Shown: in pieces, positions 9,006 to 17,676 of the stretch
How the letters are laid out: each line of letters starts with the position of its first letter
How positions within the stretch are numbered: position 1 is the first letter of the stretch
Assembly (NCBI GenBank): GCA_028689585.1
Contig: JAQVCW010000008.1
Span: 54,398-118,397 of the forward strand
Source of the DNA: Lachnospiraceae bacterium
GTDB lineage: Bacteria > Bacillota > Clostridia > Lachnospirales > Lachnospiraceae
Direction: 5' to 3'
DNA length: 64,000 nucleotides
The notes under the pieces: model-generated
What the model was told of the DNA's origin: nothing
The model's input: only the letters and a program-made list of their open reading frames with translations
Database searches by the model: none
Translations under genes and position numbers: made by a program

Positions 9006-9117
9006 TGTTTTGGTATGCCGGGATAATCTATGATTGGCAGTAAACATTACCGCCGGTCAGAATAATGTGAAACGTTACTAGTCAATGTTTTGCATAAATA
9101 ATACATGGAGGTATGTT

Positions 9118-10008
9118 ATGTACAAGATTTTGGAAGCAAAAATTCTTGCGGGCAATATCTACGAAATGGTTGTAGAAGCTCCGCGTGTTGCGAACCGCTG
9201 TCTGCCGGGTCAGTTTATTATTGTGAAGCTGGACGAAGAGGCAGAGAGAATTCCTCTTACGATCTGTGATTATGATCGCGAAAAGGGAACGATTACCATT
9301 GTATTCCAGCCGATTGGCGCATCTACGTATAAGATTGCAGCGATGAAGGCAGGGGATGCTTTTATGGATTTTGTCGGACCGCTGGGTACTCCGTCCGAAT
9401 TATGCACGGAGCCGCTGGAAGAAGTAAAGAAAAAGAAAATTCTGTTTGTAGCAGGCGGTGTGGGTACTGCGCCGGTATATCCTCAGGTAAAATGGCTGCA
9501 TGAGCATGGCATTGATGCTGATGTTATCATCGGTTCCAAGACAAAAGATCTGGTTATCCTGGAAGAAGATATGAAGAAGGTAGCCGGTAATGTATATGTA
9601 ACTACGGATGACGGTTCTTACGGCAGAAGCGGAATGGTTACCAAGGTGATCGAAGATCTGATCAACGAAGAAGGAAAGACCTATGATCTGTGTATTTCCA
9701 TCGGACCGATGATCATGATGAAATTCTGCTGCCTGACCACAAAGAAATTAAATCTGCCCACAATTGTCAGCATGAACCCGATCATGGTGGACGGTACCGG
9801 TATGTGCGGCGCCTGTCGTCTGATCGTAGGCGATGAAGTGAAATTTGCATGTGTGGATGGTCCGGAATTTGACGGCCATAAGGTAGATTTCGATGCCGCT
9901 ATGAAGAGACAGACTCTGTATAAGACAGAAGAAGGCCGTGCTCTTCTGGCATATCAGGAAGGCGATACTCATCACGGCGGATGTGGACATTGCGGAGGTG
10001 ACAAATAA
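9118..10008 (+). CDS. nfnA: NADH-dependent ferredoxin:NADP+ oxidoreductase subunit A
   Basis: A 296-residue FAD/NAD and 2Fe-2S subunit. With NfnB it forms the cytoplasmic bifurcating transhydrogenase that couples NADH, NADPH and ferredoxin in anaerobes. The start is ATG 9118 with GGAGG just upstream; an earlier in-frame ATG at 9085 lacks a site. The N-terminal FAD barrel includes RIPLTICDYDREKGTITIVFQ, followed by the NAD fold (LFVAGGVGTAPVYPQVKWL), and the cluster region has DGTGMCGACR, FACVDGPEFDGH and a C-terminal HHGGCGHCGG. The stop overlaps the nfnB ATG by one base, so the two are translationally coupled. The same family covers dihydroorotate dehydrogenase electron-transfer subunits (PyrK), but the neighbour decides for Nfn. 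Confidence 0.88.
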   Translation: MYKILEAKILAGNIYEMVVEAPRVANRCLPGQFIIVKLDEEAERIPLTICDYDREKGTITIVFQPIGASTYKIAAMKAGDAFMDFVGPLGTPSELCTEPLEEVKKKKILFVAGGVGTAPVYPQVKWLHEHGIDADVIIGSKTKDLVILEEDMKKVAGNVYVTTDDGSYGRSGMVTKVIEDLINEEGKTYDLCISIGPMIMMKFCCLTTKKLNLPTIVSMNPIMVDGTGMCGACRLIVGDEVKFACVDGPEFDGHKVDFDAAMKRQTLYKTEEGRALLAYQEGDTHHGGCGHCGGDK

Positions 10009-11396
10009 TGGCAGACGTATTAAAGAAGGTTCCTGTAAAAGAACAGGATCCAAAGGTAAGAGCTACGAATTTCGAGGAAGTATGTCTCGGCTACGGCAAG
10101 GAAGAAGCAGTTGAAGAAGCAAACCGCTGCCTTCACTGCAAAAATGCAAAATGTATCGCAGGATGTCCTGTCAGCATTAATATTCCGGATTTCATCGGAG
10201 AAGTAAAAGAAGGCAAATTCGAAGAAGCATATAAAGTGATTTCACAGTCCAGCGCACTGCCTGCTATCTGCGGACGTGTATGTCCACAGGAATCTCAGTG
10301 TGAAGGAAAATGTATCCGCGGTATCAAGGGCGAAGCAGTTTCCATCGGCAAGCTGGAGCGTTTCGTGGCTGACTGGGCCAGAGAGAACGGCATCAAGCCG
10401 GAAGCGCCTTCCGTTAAAAACGGTCACAAGATTGCTGTCATCGGTTCCGGTCCTTCCGGTCTGACCTGTGCCGGAGATCTGGCAAAGATGGGATACGATG
10501 TAACTATCTTTGAGGCACTTCACAAAGCCGGCGGCGTTCTGGTCTATGGCATTCCTGAATTCCGTCTTCCGAAGGATGATGTAGTAGCCAAAGAAGTGGA
10601 GAATGTAAAAGCACTTGGCGTAAAGATTGAGACCAACGTAGTAGTTGGTAAATCCGTGACGATCGATGACCTGCTGAAAGAAGAAGGCTTCGAAGCGGTA
10701 TTTATCGGTTCCGGTGCAGGTCTTCCGATGTTCATGGGCATTCCCGGAGAACAGGCAAAGGGCGTATTCTCAGCGAATGAGTACCTGACCAGAAATAACC
10801 TGATGAAAGCATTCCGTGAAGATTATGATACTCCAATCGCAAAGGGAAAGAAAGTAGCCGTTGTGGGCGGCGGAAACGTAGCAATGGATGCTGCCAGAAC
10901 CGCACTTCGTCTGGGTGCTGAAGTACATATCGTATATCGACGCAGCGAAGCAGAGCTTCCTGCACGTAAAGAAGAAGTACATCATGCAAAAGAAGAAGGC
11001 ATTATCTTTGATCTGCTGACCAACCCGAAGGAAATCCTGGTGGATGAGAACGGATTTGTAAAAGGTATGACTTGTATCCGCATGGAGCTGGGCGAACCGG
11101 ATGCATCCGGCAGAAGACGTCCGGTAGAGATTCCGGGATCTGAATTTGATCTGGAGCTGGATACCGTGATCATGTCCCTGGGTACTTCACCGAACCCGCT
11201 GATTTCTTCTACCACCTACGGTCTGGACACCAATAAGAGAAAATGTATCGTAGCAGAAGAAAGCACCGGAGCTACCTCCAAAGACGGCGTATATGCCGGC
11301 GGAGACGCAGTGACCGGGGCAGCTACCGTTATCCTGGCTATGGGAGCAGGCAAAGCGGCAGCAAAGGGAATTGACGAGTATATCAAGGCAAAATAA
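10008..11396 (+). CDS. nfnB: NADPH-dependent transhydrogenase subunit B (GltA-like)
   Basis: A 462-residue flavoprotein of the glutamate-synthase small-subunit family, here probably NfnB because nfnA is fused to it by a one-base overlap. The N-terminal domain binds two 4Fe-4S clusters (NRCLHCKNAKCIAGCPVSINIPDF and GRVCPQESQCEGKCIRG). The FAD site is IAVIGSGPSGLTCAGDLAKMG (about 142-162) and the NADPH site is VAVVGGGNVAMDAARTALRLGA (about 283-304) with YRRS. The C-terminus closes with the second FAD motif GVYAGGDAVTGAATVILAMGAGK. No large glutamate synthase subunit lies nearby, which supports Nfn over GltD. Confidence 0.9.
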   Translation: MADVLKKVPVKEQDPKVRATNFEEVCLGYGKEEAVEEANRCLHCKNAKCIAGCPVSINIPDFIGEVKEGKFEEAYKVISQSSALPAICGRVCPQESQCEGKCIRGIKGEAVSIGKLERFVADWARENGIKPEAPSVKNGHKIAVIGSGPSGLTCAGDLAKMGYDVTIFEALHKAGGVLVYGIPEFRLPKDDVVAKEVENVKALGVKIETNVVVGKSVTIDDLLKEEGFEAVFIGSGAGLPMFMGIPGEQAKGVFSANEYLTRNNLMKAFREDYDTPIAKGKKVAVVGGGNVAMDAARTALRLGAEVHIVYRRSEAELPARKEEVHHAKEEGIIFDLLTNPKEILVDENGFVKGMTCIRMELGEPDASGRRRPVEIPGSEFDLELDTVIMSLGTSPNPLISSTTYGLDTNKRKCIVAEESTGATSKDGVYAGGDAVTGAATVILAMGAGKAAAKGIDEYIKAK

Positions 11397-11415
11397 AGTG
11401 ATATGAATTTGCAGG

Positions 11416-11447
11416 GCGCCCTGGCAGATAACTGCCGGGGCGCTTTT
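11416..11447 (+). terminator. Rho-independent terminator of nfnAB
   Basis: GCGCC-CTGGCAG, loop ATAA, CTGCCGG-GGCGC (11416-11443) followed by TTTT. The stem is GC-rich and lies 20 bp after the nfnB stop. Confidence 0.8.
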
Positions 11448-11500
11448 GTCAGGGTTCCATTTGCTGCGCGGCCACCGCATAACAAAAGAAAGGATACTTT

Positions 11501-12070
11501 ATGGAAAATAACACGATGAAAACTTTGATTTTAAACGGTTCACCGAGGCCGAAGGGAGATACTGCCAGTCTGCTTCAGATTTTTACCGATCATATTAAGG
11601 GCGAATATAAAATCGTAAATGCGTATCGGTGCCATATCTCCCCCTGCATTGACTGCAGATACTGCTGGGAAAATGACGGATGTGCGATAAAGGATGAGAT
11701 GCAGGAGGTTTATGACTATATTCAGGAGTGTGACAATGTATTGATTGCTTCGCCTGTTTATTTTGCGGAACTGACAGGGAAAATGCTGGATCTGGGAAGC
11801 AGACTGCAGACCTATTCTTCTGCGAAGCTGTTTCGAAAGGAGGAAGCGGTTAAAAAAGCAAAGAGAGGTGCCGTCTTACTGGCAGGCGGCGGAAGCGGCG
11901 GTGTGGAGCGGGCTTATGAAACGGCCCGTATGCTGCTGCACTGCGTGAACTGCAGAGATATTCATGAGGTGGTGAGCTGCCGCAATACCGATAAAGTACC
12001 GGGTATCGAAGATAGAGAGGCACTGGATGGTGTAAAGAAAATCATAGCGTTTTTTGAGGAAAACAGATGA
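11501..12070 (+). CDS. NADPH-dependent FMN reductase / iron-sulfur flavoprotein family
   Basis: A 189-residue flavodoxin-fold oxidoreductase. The FMN phosphate loop is LILNGSPRPKGDTASLL (about 9-25). CHISPCIDCRYCWENDGCAI (about 44-63) is the cysteine pattern of the iron-sulfur flavoprotein branch, so it may bind a cluster. IASPVYFAELTGKMLD is the second flavin loop. The ATG at 11501 follows AAAGAAAGG; a second in-frame ATG (11516) is possible. The stop overlaps rlmH by four bases (ATGA), so both are translated together. The substrate is unknown. Confidence 0.8.
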   Translation: MENNTMKTLILNGSPRPKGDTASLLQIFTDHIKGEYKIVNAYRCHISPCIDCRYCWENDGCAIKDEMQEVYDYIQECDNVLIASPVYFAELTGKMLDLGSRLQTYSSAKLFRKEEAVKKAKRGAVLLAGGGSGGVERAYETARMLLHCVNCRDIHEVVSCRNTDKVPGIEDREALDGVKKIIAFFEENR

Positions 12071-12546
12071 AAATTACAGTTATATCAGTGGGAAAGATAA
12101 AGGAAAAGTATCTGACAGAGGCGGTAAAGGAGTACAGCAAGCGGCTGAGCCGGTACTGTAAACTGGAAATCATTGAGCTGGCCGATGAACAGACTCCGGA
12201 TAAGGCCGGAGAGGCGCTGGAGCTTCTGATCAAGAAAAAAGAAGGCGAGCGGATCCTGAAAAGTCTGAAGGAGGACAGCTATGTGACTGCATTGGCCATC
12301 AACGGCAGAAAATTGACTTCCGAAGCGTTTGCCGGCCAGATTGAGACGCTGGGCGTACAGGGAAAAAGCCATATTTCCTTTGTGATCGGCGGTTCTCTTG
12401 GACTGGATGAAGAGGTATTAAAGCGGGCGGACTATCTTCTGTCTTTTTCCGATATGACCTTTCCCCACCAGTTGATGCGGGTGATCCTGCTGGAGCAGAT
12501 TTACCGCTCCTTCCGAATCATAAATCATGAGCCATATCATAAATAA
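12067..12546 (+). CDS. rlmH: 23S rRNA pseudouridine-1915 N3-methyltransferase
   Basis: A 159-residue SPOUT methyltransferase that uses SAM to methylate pseudouridine 1915 (E. coli numbering) in helix 69 of 23S rRNA on the 70S ribosome. The first strand MKITVISVGKIKEKYLTEAVKEY, the SAM knot FVIGGSLGLDEEVLKRADYLLSFSDMTFPHQLMRVILLEQIYR and the tail INHEPYHK are characteristic. The length matches the family. The start overlaps the upstream flavoprotein stop by four bases. Confidence 0.95.
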   Translation: MKITVISVGKIKEKYLTEAVKEYSKRLSRYCKLEIIELADEQTPDKAGEALELLIKKKEGERILKSLKEDSYVTALAINGRKLTSEAFAGQIETLGVQGKSHISFVIGGSLGLDEEVLKRADYLLSFSDMTFPHQLMRVILLEQIYRSFRIINHEPYHK

Positions 12547-12585
12547 CAAACGGTAAAAAACCAACCAGAATCGGATGTATCTTTA

Positions 12586-12614
12586 TTGACAGGGCCAGAT
12601 TTGTATACTACAAT
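12586..12614 (+). promoter_or_regulatory. Promoter with GntR-like operator before the FGGY kinase
   Basis: TTGACA (12586-12591), 17-bp spacer, TACAAT (12609-12614). The palindrome TTGTA-TAC-TACAA (12601-12613) covers the spacer end and -10. Its GTATAC centre resembles operators of GntR-type sugar regulators, which would fit a carbohydrate kinase; the regulator is not in the window. Confidence 0.55.
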
Positions 12615-12702
12615 TGGAAAAACAGTATAATTTATGTGCAATATGTATAAAAATAAAGCGGTTTGTACTTGTTGCCATGGCTCATTGAAGGAGGATTTTA
12701 TT

Positions 12703-14301
12703 ATGGAGTTCGATACAAAAACAGCAATACAGGAAGGGAAAACAGCCCTTGGTATTGAATTTGGCTCTACCCGCATTAAGGCAGTGCTGATCGGTGAAGA
12801 TCATAAGACCATTGCTTCCGGAAATCACGATTGGGAAAATCGTCTGGAAAATGGAATCTGGACCTATCGTCTGGAGGATATCTGGACAGGGCTGCAGGAC
12901 TGCTATGCCAATCTGGCGGCAGATGTGAAGGGAAAATACGGCATCGCGCTGGAAAGAAGCGGTTCTATCGGATTTAGCGCTATGATGCATGGATATATGG
13001 CTTTTAATAAAAAGGATGAGCTGCTTGTTCCGTTCCGCACCTGGAGAAATACCATTACCGGAGAGGCGGCAGGAAAGCTGACGGAATTATTTCAGTTCAA
13101 TATTCCGCAGAGATGGAGCATTGCCCATCTGTATCAGGCGATTTTAAACGGAGAAGAGCATGTGTGTGATGTGACCTTCTTTACTACCCTGGCGGGCTAT
13201 ATTCACTGGCAGTTGTCCGGGGAAAAGGTACTGGGCGTGGGAGAGGCATCCGGCATGTTCCCCATCGATTCTCAGACGAAGACGTTTGACCAGTCCATGA
13301 TCGCAAAATTTGATCAGCTTCTGGATGGAGCGTATCCCTGGAAATTAAATGATATTCTGCCAAAAGTGCTGACGGCAGGTGACGCGGCCGGGACTCTGAC
13401 AGAAAAAGGAGCGAAGCTGCTGGATGTGACCGGTACGCTGCAGGCCGGCATTCCCATGTGTCCTCCGGAGGGAGATGCGGGAACCGGCATGACGGCCACC
13501 AACAGCGTCGAGGTGACCACGGGTAATGTATCCGCAGGCACTTCCGTATTTGCCATGGTAGTGCTGGAAAAACCGCTGAAAAATGTATATCCGGAAATAG
13601 ATCTGGTGACCACTCCCAGCGGAGATGCGGTGGCTATGGTCCACTGCAACAACTGTACTTCGGATCTGAACGCATGGGTGAATATTTTCAAAGAGTATTC
13701 AGAAGCGATGGGCATCAAACCGGATATGAATCAGATCTTTTCCGTACTTTACAATAAGGCTCTGGAGGGGGATAAGGACTGCGGCGGACTGCTGGCCTAT
13801 AATTATTTCTCCGGGGAGCATGTGACCGGCTTCGAGGAGGGGCGTCCGCTGTTTGTCCGCACGCCCAATTCCAAATTCAGCCTGGCGAATTTCATGAGAG
13901 TGAATCTGTATACTTCTCTGGGGGCATTAAAGACCGGCCTGGATATCCTTCTGAAGAAAGAGGATGTAAAGGTCAGCCGCATGATGGGACACGGCGGCCT
14001 GTTTAAGACGAAGGGAGTCGGCCAGAGTATCCTGGCGGCGGCAGTGGATGCACCGGTTACCGTCATGGAGACCGCAGGCGAAGGCGGTGCATGGGGCATC
14101 GCGGTGCTGGCTCAGTACCTGATGAAGAAGGAGGCCGGTGAAGAACTGGCTCAGTATCTGAATCAGAAGGTATTCGCAGGAGAGAAGGGTTCTACTCTGA
14201 ATCCGGATCCGAAGGATGTGGAAGGCTTTGATACCTTTATTGCGCGTTATACCAGGGGCCTTCCGATTGAACGGGCAGCGGTGGAATCCCTGAAAGACTG
14301 A
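12703..14301 (+). CDS. FGGY-family carbohydrate kinase (xylulokinase-like)
   Basis: A 532-residue sugar kinase with the two-domain actin-like ATPase fold. The start is ATG 12703, with GAAGGAGG 8-10 nt upstream. Phosphate-1 loop: [18 protein letters not shown] (about 16-33); substrate region: [18 protein letters not shown] and PFRTWRN; phosphate-2 loop: [21 protein letters not shown] (about 267-287); adenosine segment: [24 protein letters not shown] and [15 protein letters not shown]. It is probably cytoplasmic and acts on a pentulose or related ketose, but the sequence does not settle the sugar. No transporter or isomerase gene adjoins it; a strong promoter and terminator make it look monocistronic. 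Confidence 0.85.
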   Translation: MEFDTKTAIQEGKTALGIEFGSTRIKAVLIGEDHKTIASGNHDWENRLENGIWTYRLEDIWTGLQDCYANLAADVKGKYGIALERSGSIGFSAMMHGYMAFNKKDELLVPFRTWRNTITGEAAGKLTELFQFNIPQRWSIAHLYQAILNGEEHVCDVTFFTTLAGYIHWQLSGEKVLGVGEASGMFPIDSQTKTFDQSMIAKFDQLLDGAYPWKLNDILPKVLTAGDAAGTLTEKGAKLLDVTGTLQAGIPMCPPEGDAGTGMTATNSVEVTTGNVSAGTSVFAMVVLEKPLKNVYPEIDLVTTPSGDAVAMVHCNNCTSDLNAWVNIFKEYSEAMGIKPDMNQIFSVLYNKALEGDKDCGGLLAYNYFSGEHVTGFEEGRPLFVRTPNSKFSLANFMRVNLYTSLGALKTGLDILLKKEDVKVSRMMGHGGLFKTKGVGQSILAAAVDAPVTVMETAGEGGAWGIAVLAQYLMKKEAGEELAQYLNQKVFAGEKGSTLNPDPKDVEGFDTFIARYTRGLPIERAAVESLKD

Positions 14302-14372
14302 AAATACGGACGATGTTCTGCACAGCAGCTCAGGTGTATTATGTCAGGAGCCGCCGCAGCTCCACTTCAGTC

Positions 14373-14411
14373 GCTGTGCTGCCAAGTGCCGCTGGCACTT
14401 GGCAGCACAGC
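14373..14411. repeat. 18-bp perfect inverted repeat
   Basis: GCTGTGCTGCCAAGTGCC (14373-14390), loop GCT, and its exact complement (14394-14411). There is no T-run after it, so it is not a classical terminator. The TGCC-NNN-GGCA tip resembles the hairpin repeats at 17617 and 52674. Confidence 0.7.
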
Positions 14412-14479
14412 AAGAATACAGTCATAGAAAATGCGGCATCCGCATAAATTAAAACAATAGAGCAATCTGCTAAAATACG

Positions 14480-14527
14480 GTGTCCTCAGTTATTTTTCTA
14501 CTTTTGAAAAACTGAGGACACTTTATT
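14480..14527 (+). terminator. Rho-independent terminator
   Basis: GTGTCCTCAGTT (14480-14491) pairs perfectly with AACTGAGGACAC (14510-14521), followed by TTTATTT. It isolates the FGGY kinase from yqfC. Confidence 0.8.
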
Positions 14528-14544
14528 TGTTTTCGGTGAAAATG

Positions 14545-14835
14545 ATGAAAAAGAAGAGAAGAGAGCATTTTTTGGAAAAACTCACATCGGATGCGATGAT
14601 ACCAAAGGATACCCTTCCCGGAAATACCTGTGTCAGCCTTACAGGGCAAAAGGAAGTGATTATTGAAAATTACAAGGGAATTCTGGAATATACCAGTGAA
14701 AAGCTGATTATAATGACTTCAAGGTGTAAAATCGAAATTTCGGGAAAACATCTTGAAATCTGTTATTACGCAAAGGAGGAAATGAAAGTCACCGGTTTGA
14801 TACAGTGCGTTTCCTACTGCAGACCGAAAACGTAA
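14545..14835 (+). CDS. yqfC: Sporulation protein YqfC
   Basis: A 96-residue YabP/YqfC-family protein, expressed in the mother cell during sporulation in Bacillus. The central strand-rich part (LPGNTCVSLTGQKEVIIENYKGILEYTSEKLII) and the closing ISGKHLEICYYAKEEMKVTGLI are the family core. The start is uncertain: ATG 14545 (MKKKRREHFL) lies after GGTGA, ATG 14542 is adjacent, and a TTG at 14527 would extend it by six residues into the terminator. It is followed 18 bp later by yqfD, as in most spore formers. Confidence 0.85.
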   Translation: MKKKRREHFLEKLTSDAMIPKDTLPGNTCVSLTGQKEVIIENYKGILEYTSEKLIIMTSRCKIEISGKHLEICYYAKEEMKVTGLIQCVSYCRPKT

Positions 14836-14853
14836 TAAGGAAGGAGAACCTGC

Positions 14854-16086
14854 TTGAAAGGAAAAGTATTTTCCTGGTTTCGGGGAACGGTGCGTATTCT
14901 GATAAAGGGAGGCTCCTGCGAGCGTTTTCTGAATCTCTGTGCATTTCACAGAATCAATCTGTGGAATCTGCATCCTGAAAAAGAAGGCTATACGGCCTGG
15001 GTTACCCTGGATGGGTTTCGCAGGATCAGGCCCCTGATCCGCAAAAGCGGGGCCCATATCCGCATCACGGGCAAATCCGGACTCCCGTTTTTTCTATATC
15101 AGAACCGCAGGCGGAAAATGATCTTTGCTGCCATTTTAACAGCATGTTTCAGTATTTTCTTTCTTTCTCTTTTTATATGGGATATTCGAATTGAGGGAAA
15201 CCGGACGCTCAGCGATGAAAAAATCATGGATTATCTGCAGGAGGAGGGCATTCATCAGGGAATCTGGAAATCCTCCATCGATTATAAGCTTCTGGCATCG
15301 AATATGCGGAAAAATTTTGACGGGATCACCTGGGTATCGGTGAAGCTGGAGGGAACCAGACTGCTGGTTGACCTTCAGGAAAATACAGATCTTCGGATCC
15401 GGGAGGAGGCGGTGTACAATGCCAGTGATCTGGTTTCCGATGCGGACGGGACCATCGTCCGGATCATTACAAGGGCGGGCACACCGCTGGTGGAGGCCGG
15501 AACGGAAGTGAAAAAAGGGGATATCCTCATTTCCGGAAGAATTGATCTGCTGGATGATTCCGGAAGCGTATATGGGTACCGGTATGTTCCGGCGGACGGG
15601 GATATCTATATTCAGACCGCTCTTTCCTATCAGGATAAAATCTCTCTTTGGCATCAGGAAAAGGAATATACCGGAAGAGAAAAGACCAGTCTGGTGCTGA
15701 AGTTTGGTTCTGCTGCCCTGGTGCTGCCCGGTCTCTGGCCGGAAAAATACAGTCTTTCCGATAAAACCACCTGTACCATGCAGTTAAAGATGATGGAAAA
15801 TTTTTATCTGCCGGTTTATTTTCAGCAGACCAGCATAAAGGAATATGATTTAACTGAAAAAAAATACTCAAAAAAAGAGGCTGAAGCGGTTTTGAACGGC
15901 AATTTGAATCACTTTCTTGAAAAAATACAAGAAAAGGGGGTTCAAATATTTCAAAATGATGTTAAAATAGAAAAGACTGATGCTGTCTGCACAGCAAAGG
16001 GAACGATTATTGTCATTGTAAAAGCCGGAGAGCGTGCTGATACAGAACAGATAGAATTACAGAAAGAAGGAACGCCACAAGGATGA
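14854..16086 (+). CDS. yqfD: Sporulation protein YqfD
   Basis: A 410-residue membrane protein of the YqfD/SpoIV family, needed for efficient sporulation in Bacillus. The start is TTG with GGAAGGAG upstream. The cytoplasmic N-terminus (to about 85) contains the RINLWNLHPEKEGYTAWVTL segment, one strong membrane helix follows (about 89-110: MIFAAILTACFSIFFLSLFI), and the rest is expected outside, with IRIEGNRTLSDEKIMDYLQEEGIHQG, a POTRA-like start. The stop overlaps the phoH start (ATGA). The pair yqfC-yqfD followed by phoH-ybeY is a strong sign of an endospore former. Confidence 0.9.
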   Translation: MKGKVFSWFRGTVRILIKGGSCERFLNLCAFHRINLWNLHPEKEGYTAWVTLDGFRRIRPLIRKSGAHIRITGKSGLPFFLYQNRRRKMIFAAILTACFSIFFLSLFIWDIRIEGNRTLSDEKIMDYLQEEGIHQGIWKSSIDYKLLASNMRKNFDGITWVSVKLEGTRLLVDLQENTDLRIREEAVYNASDLVSDADGTIVRIITRAGTPLVEAGTEVKKGDILISGRIDLLDDSGSVYGYRYVPADGDIYIQTALSYQDKISLWHQEKEYTGREKTSLVLKFGSAALVLPGLWPEKYSLSDKTTCTMQLKMMENFYLPVYFQQTSIKEYDLTEKKYSKKEAEAVLNGNLNHFLEKIQEKGVQIFQNDVKIEKTDAVCTAKGTIIVIVKAGERADTEQIELQKEGTPQG

Positions 16087-17111
16087 GCATGGTAGAAAAA
16101 ATAATAGCGGTTCCTGCCGAGCATGAAAAAAATGTATTTGGCCAGTTTGATCAGTTTGTGAAAAAGATTGAAAGGTCATTGAATGTGACGGTGATCAGCC
16201 GGGATGGAACCACGAAGGTATTAGGCAGTGAAGCGTCTGTCAATCTGGCTCTTGGAATCATATCGAATCTGATGGAGCTGTCCAGACGGGGAAACACAAT
16301 TACCGAGCAGAATGTGAATTATGCGATTTCTCTGTCCTATGAAAATAAAGAATCTTCACTGGTAGAGATGGACAATGACTGTATCTGCCATACCATCAAT
16401 GGAAAGCCGATCAAGCCAAAGACACTTGGACAGAAGCAGTATGTGGATGCCATCCGCAAGAAGATGATCGTATTCGGAATCGGACCGGCCGGTACCGGCA
16501 AGACTTATCTGGCTATGGCCATGGCGATCACCGCTTTTAAGAATGATGAAGTCAGCCGGATCATTATGACCAGACCTGCGATTGAAGCGGGGGAAAAGCT
16601 GGGCTTTCTGCCGGGAGACCTTCAAAGCAAGGTAGATCCTTATCTTCGTCCTTTATATGATGCGCTTTATCAGATTATGGGACCGGAGAGCTTTCAGAAA
16701 AACATGGAAAAAGGTCTGATCGAGGTGGCACCGCTGGCTTATATGAGAGGGCGGACGCTGGACAATGCGTTTATCATTCTGGACGAGGCCCAGAACACCA
16801 CACCGGCTCAGATGAAGATGTTCCTTACCCGTATCGGATTTGGTTCCAAGGTGATTATCACAGGAGACCAGACGCAGAAGGATCTTCCTTTTGATGCTCA
16901 GTCCGGTCTGGATGTGGCAGTAAAAGTTCTCCACAAAGTAGACGACATCCGTTTTTGTAAACTGACCAGTCAGGACGTTGTGCGTCATCCTCTGGTGCAA
17001 AAGATTGTAAATGCTTATGAAGACTATGAAGCGAGACAGGCGGACAAGGATGCAAAAGCCCAATCTGCCAGGCGGGCGGAAAGAAGACAGAAGTACAGGA
17101 GTGAGATATGA
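16083..17111 (+). CDS. phoH: PhoH-family P-loop ATPase (PhoL)
   Basis: A 342-residue cytoplasmic ATPase of the PhoH/PhoL type, thought to act in RNA processing with YbeY. Residues 1-100 form a KH-like nucleic-acid region. Walker A is GPAGTGKTYLAMAMAI (about 138-153), Walker B FIILDEAQNTTPAQMKMFLTR (about 234-254), and GDQTQKDLP plays the sensor role. The basic, Ala/Arg-rich tail (QADKDAKAQSARRAERRQKYR) probably binds RNA. It overlaps yqfD by four bases and ybeY by four bases. In Bacillus the HD phosphodiesterase gene yqfF (pgpH) stands between phoH and ybeY; here it is absent. Confidence 0.93.
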   Translation: MSMVEKIIAVPAEHEKNVFGQFDQFVKKIERSLNVTVISRDGTTKVLGSEASVNLALGIISNLMELSRRGNTITEQNVNYAISLSYENKESSLVEMDNDCICHTINGKPIKPKTLGQKQYVDAIRKKMIVFGIGPAGTGKTYLAMAMAITAFKNDEVSRIIMTRPAIEAGEKLGFLPGDLQSKVDPYLRPLYDALYQIMGPESFQKNMEKGLIEVAPLAYMRGRTLDNAFIILDEAQNTTPAQMKMFLTRIGFGSKVIITGDQTQKDLPFDAQSGLDVAVKVLHKVDDIRFCKLTSQDVVRHPLVQKIVNAYEDYEARQADKDAKAQSARRAERRQKYRSEI

Positions 17112-17608
17112 CAATAGACTTTGAAAATGAAAGCAGCGTTACACTGGATCTGGCGTTGGAAGAGATCGCAGAAGCCGTGGTGAATGCGGCTCTGGACTAT
17201 ATCGGATGCCCTTATGAGGCAGAGGTAAATTTGCTCATTACGGACAACGAAGAGATCCATAAAATGAACCTGGAATTCCGCCGGACGGACCGGGCAACGG
17301 ATGTTCTGTCCTTCCCTATGGTGGATTATGAGACACCCGGCAGCTTTGATTTCCTGGAGCAGGAGGGAACCGGGGATTATTTTAATCCGGAGACCGGAGA
17401 ACTGCTGCTTGGAGATATTGTGATTTCAGCGGAAAAAGTTCTTTCCCAGGCAGCGCAGTACGGCCATTCCCCCAAGCGGGAGTACGCATTTTTGATTGCC
17501 CACAGCATGCTTCACCTGATGGGTTATGATCACATGGAGCCTTCAGAAGCAGAAGAGATGGAAGAGAAACAGAGGGAGATTTTAGATAAATTAAACATTA
17601 CGCGCTAA
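17108..17608 (+). CDS. ybeY: rRNA maturation endoribonuclease YbeY
   Basis: A 166-residue zinc metallo-endoribonuclease involved in 16S rRNA 3' maturation and ribosome quality control. The metal site HSMLHLMGYDH (about 137-147, H-x3-H-x5-H) is intact, and the family segment LNLEFRRTDRATDVLSFPM precedes it. The length is slightly above the E. coli protein because of an insert near EQEGTGDYFNPETGE. The start overlaps phoH by four bases. It is followed by a hairpin repeat (17617) rather than by dgkA/cdd/era. Confidence 0.95.
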   Translation: MTIDFENESSVTLDLALEEIAEAVVNAALDYIGCPYEAEVNLLITDNEEIHKMNLEFRRTDRATDVLSFPMVDYETPGSFDFLEQEGTGDYFNPETGELLLGDIVISAEKVLSQAAQYGHSPKREYAFLIAHSMLHLMGYDHMEPSEAEEMEEKQREILDKLNITR

Positions 17609-17616
17609 GAATGCGT

Positions 17617-17658
17617 CAGCCCATTTGCCCGAGGCAAATTTAGGATGGGCTGATGTTC
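17617..17658 (+). repeat. Nested hairpin repeat (copy A), upstream of a ribosome binding site
   Basis: CAGCCCAT-TTGCC, loop CGA, GGCAA-bulge-ATGGGCTG (17617-17652), then GATGTTC. The ribosome binding site AAAGGGG of the DUF3048 gene begins about 6 nt further on. Related copies are at 46078, in 52649-52935, and as a tail at 63755. Confidence 0.85.
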
Positions 17659-17676
17659 CAAGAAAGGGGTATATTT

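Noticed and set aside
9060..9082. A CcpA (cre) or Rex site before nfnA (GTGAAACGTTAC)
   Set aside because: The half-sites and spacing do not fit either consensus.
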